Assembly (NCBI GenBank): GCA_040905245.1
Contig: JBBDRX010000115.1
Span: 1 to 14,921, forward strand
DNA length: 14,921 nt
From: JBBDRX01 sp040905245
Lineage (GTDB): Bacteria > Bacteroidota > Rhodothermia > Balneolales > Balneolaceae
Direction: 5' to 3'
Of this stretch, positions 13,788 through 14,921 are shown in pieces. How positions within the stretch are numbered: the first letter of the stretch is position 1; each line of letters starts with the position of its first letter. The position numbers and the translations under genes were made by a program. The notes under the pieces were generated by a model that searched no databases, had not been told where the DNA came from, and worked only from the letters and a program-made list of their open reading frames with translations.

Positions 13788-14747
13788 ATGGTAACCATAA
13801 TCGGAGCCGGGCCCATCGGCCTCGCCACCGGGATTGCCCTGCAGCGCAAAAGCATTCCGTTTCGGATCATTGAACGAGGGTGCCTGGTGAACTCCATCTA
13901 TCACTATCCCGTCAATATGACCTTTTTTTCCACTTCCGAACGGCTGGAGATCGGAAACGTCCCCTTTATTTCGCACGGCCACAAACCCACACGCCGGGAA
14001 GCGCTGGAGTATTACCGCCGGGTTGCCGAAAGCTTCAACCTCCCGGTACAGCTCTATGAAAAAGTATTGAGCATTGAGGGAAATGACGGCGCGTTTACCA
14101 TCAAGACTGACAAGGGGAGCTACTCGTCATCCAAAATTGTGCTGGCTACCGGATTTTACGGAAAGCCGAAGCAGATGAACGTACCCGGCGAGGACCTGCC
14201 AAAAGTGAAGCACTATTATGACGAACCCCATCCGTATGCCTGGCAAAACCTGCTGGTTGTCGGAGCCGGTAACTCCGGAGTAGATGTCGCACTGGAAACA
14301 TGGCGCTGCAATGCCAATGTAACCATGGCCATACGGGACAGTGAAATCAAGGAGACGGTCAAATACTGGGTCCGGCCCGATATTGAAAACCGGATCAAAG
14401 AAGGAGAAATCAAAGCCTACTTTAACACCACTGTGGCAGAAATACGGGAAGACGAGGTAGATCTGAATACGCCGGACGGCCTTGTTACCCTTGCCAATGA
14501 TGCGGTTCTGGCCATGACAGGCTATGTTCCACACTTCAACTTTATGGAACAGCTCGGAATCGAACTGAGCCAGGACGGATCCAAAACTCCCAAATTTGAT
14601 CAGAAGACGCTCGAAACCAACCGAAAAGGCCTCTACGTGGCGGGTGTAGTTTGCGGCGGTATGGATACCAGCACCCTTTTTATCGAAAACTCGAGGGTTC
14701 ATGCCGAGCAGATCGCCAGTGACATCGCCGAAAAGCTCCCGGGTTGA
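13788..14747 (+). CDS. ypdA: YpdA family FAD/NAD(P)-dependent oxidoreductase (putative bacillithiol disulfide reductase)
   Basis: 319-aa flavoprotein of the YpdA family, proposed to reduce bacillithiol disulfide with NADPH. The FAD-binding motif GAGPIG (6-11) opens the protein. SIYHYPVNMTFFSTSERLEIG (36-56) is a family-specific stretch, as are GDVPFI-like NVPFI, ATGFYG (120-125) and the second nucleotide motif GAGNSGVD (159-166). AGVVCGGMDTSTLFIENSR (285-303) closes the FAD site. In S. aureus and Bacillus the first motif contains a conserved cysteine (GGGPCG, Cys14 in S. aureus) reported as needed for activity; here it is Ile10. Remaining cysteines are Cys32, Cys174 and Cys289. So the thiol chemistry may differ or the enzyme may use another residue. 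Bacillithiol is made by several Bacteroidota-related lineages, but no bsh gene lies in the window. The start at 13788 has AGGAG upstream and is 1 nt after the membrane-protein gene. Confidence 0.9.
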   Translation: MVTIIGAGPIGLATGIALQRKSIPFRIIERGCLVNSIYHYPVNMTFFSTSERLEIGNVPFISHGHKPTRREALEYYRRVAESFNLPVQLYEKVLSIEGNDGAFTIKTDKGSYSSSKIVLATGFYGKPKQMNVPGEDLPKVKHYYDEPHPYAWQNLLVVGAGNSGVDVALETWRCNANVTMAIRDSEIKETVKYWVRPDIENRIKEGEIKAYFNTTVAEIREDEVDLNTPDGLVTLANDAVLAMTGYVPHFNFMEQLGIELSQDGSKTPKFDQKTLETNRKGLYVAGVVCGGMDTSTLFIENSRVHAEQIASDIAEKLPG

Positions 14748-14837
14748 ACCAACTGCTGGGTAAGAACATTTTCGGGTTGAACCGGCTCCGGGAACGGGTA
14801 GGCTCCAGATTAGATTCAATACCCGGCCCGGGTAGGC
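14740..14837. repeat. Short direct repeats downstream of ypdA
   Basis: CGGGTTGAACC occurs at 14740-14750 (spanning the ypdA stop) and 14773-14783, and CGGGTAGGC at 14795-14803 and 14829-14837. The spacings are 33 and 34 nt. A near-perfect GC palindrome, ACCCGGCCCGGGT, lies at 14821-14833. No T-run follows on the plus strand, so this is not a clear ypdA terminator; it may be decayed repeat sequence. Confidence 0.4.
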
Positions 14838-14858
14838 CGGAATCAATCGAATAAAGCC

Positions 14859-14881
14859 AAAAAAAGAGGGGCAAGCACCCC
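14859..14881 (-). terminator. Rho-independent terminator of the SRP RNA gene
   Basis: On the minus strand GGGGTGCTTGCCCC can fold into a 4-5 bp GC stem with a 4-nt loop, followed directly by TCTTTTTTT. In the mature RNA the same bases may instead pair with the 5' end, which is outside the window. Confidence 0.65.
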
Positions 14882-14921
14882 ATATCACGCCGCTACGACC
14901 TTCTACCGCTGCTGCCTTCCG
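14868..14921 (-). ncRNA. ffs: Signal recognition particle RNA (4.5S), 3' part, truncated by the window edge
   Basis: Read on the minus strand, the right edge starts with CGGAAGGCAGCAGCGGTAG, the conserved domain IV apical loop (GGAA tetraloop followed by the internal-loop strand CAGCAGC) that binds Ffh. About 35 nt later comes GGGGTGCTTGCCCC and a T-run, the expected 3' end of a small bacterial SRP RNA. The 5' half and promoter lie beyond the window, so helix pairing across the hairpin cannot be checked. The gene is convergent with ypdA. It directs ribosomes making membrane and exported proteins to the membrane. Confidence 0.82.

Overview
The window is a densely packed bacterial chromosome segment with moderate-to-high GC. 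The gene families point to the Bacteroidota/Rhodothermota/Balneolota side of the tree: a DUF4292 lipoprotein next to EnvC, a DksA/TraR protein without zinc cysteines inside an ileS-lspA cluster, a type 2 IleS, and a YpdA-type oxidoreductase. Several gene starts are preceded by a TAnnTTTG-like -7 element, as in Bacteroidota, and Shine-Dalgarno sequences are sparse. A Balneola-like organism is my best guess, but this is inference; no marker fixes the genus.

Layout, left to right. (1) Positions 1-3365 (+): a fatty-acid beta-oxidation pair, fadI (5' end cut by the window edge) and fadJ. (2) 3467-5058 (+): yajC (Sec accessory subunit) and a RibBA-type protein whose GTP cyclohydrolase II half has lost its zinc cysteines. 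(3) 5115-9401 (-): an operon reading ileS, dksA/traR-like, lspA. (4) 9402-9638: a 237-bp divergent intergenic region, the largest gene-free stretch, with promoter-like elements facing both ways. (5) 9639-11038 (+): a low-molecular-weight protein-tyrosine-phosphatase directly followed by a fructosamine-kinase family protein, a pair linked in other bacteria to repair of glycated proteins. (6) 11100-13303 (+): a DUF4292 lipoprotein overlapping by 4 nt an EnvC-type murein hydrolase activator. (7) 13367-14747 (+): a small four-helix membrane protein and a YpdA-family flavoprotein 1 nt apart. (8) 14868-14921 (-): the 3' end of the SRP (4.5S) RNA with its terminator, cut by the right edge.

The recurrent theme is conserved enzymes with altered signature residues: GIHH instead of HIGH in IleS, no zinc ligands in the RibA half of RibBA, no zinc histidines in EnvC, no zinc cysteines in the DksA/TraR protein, and no Cys in the first FAD motif of YpdA. 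Some of these are usual for their families (EnvC, DksA/TraR). The IleS and RibBA changes carry functional predictions. I saw no mobile element, CRISPR array, tRNA or phage gene, and no clearly novel multi-gene defence or toxin system.
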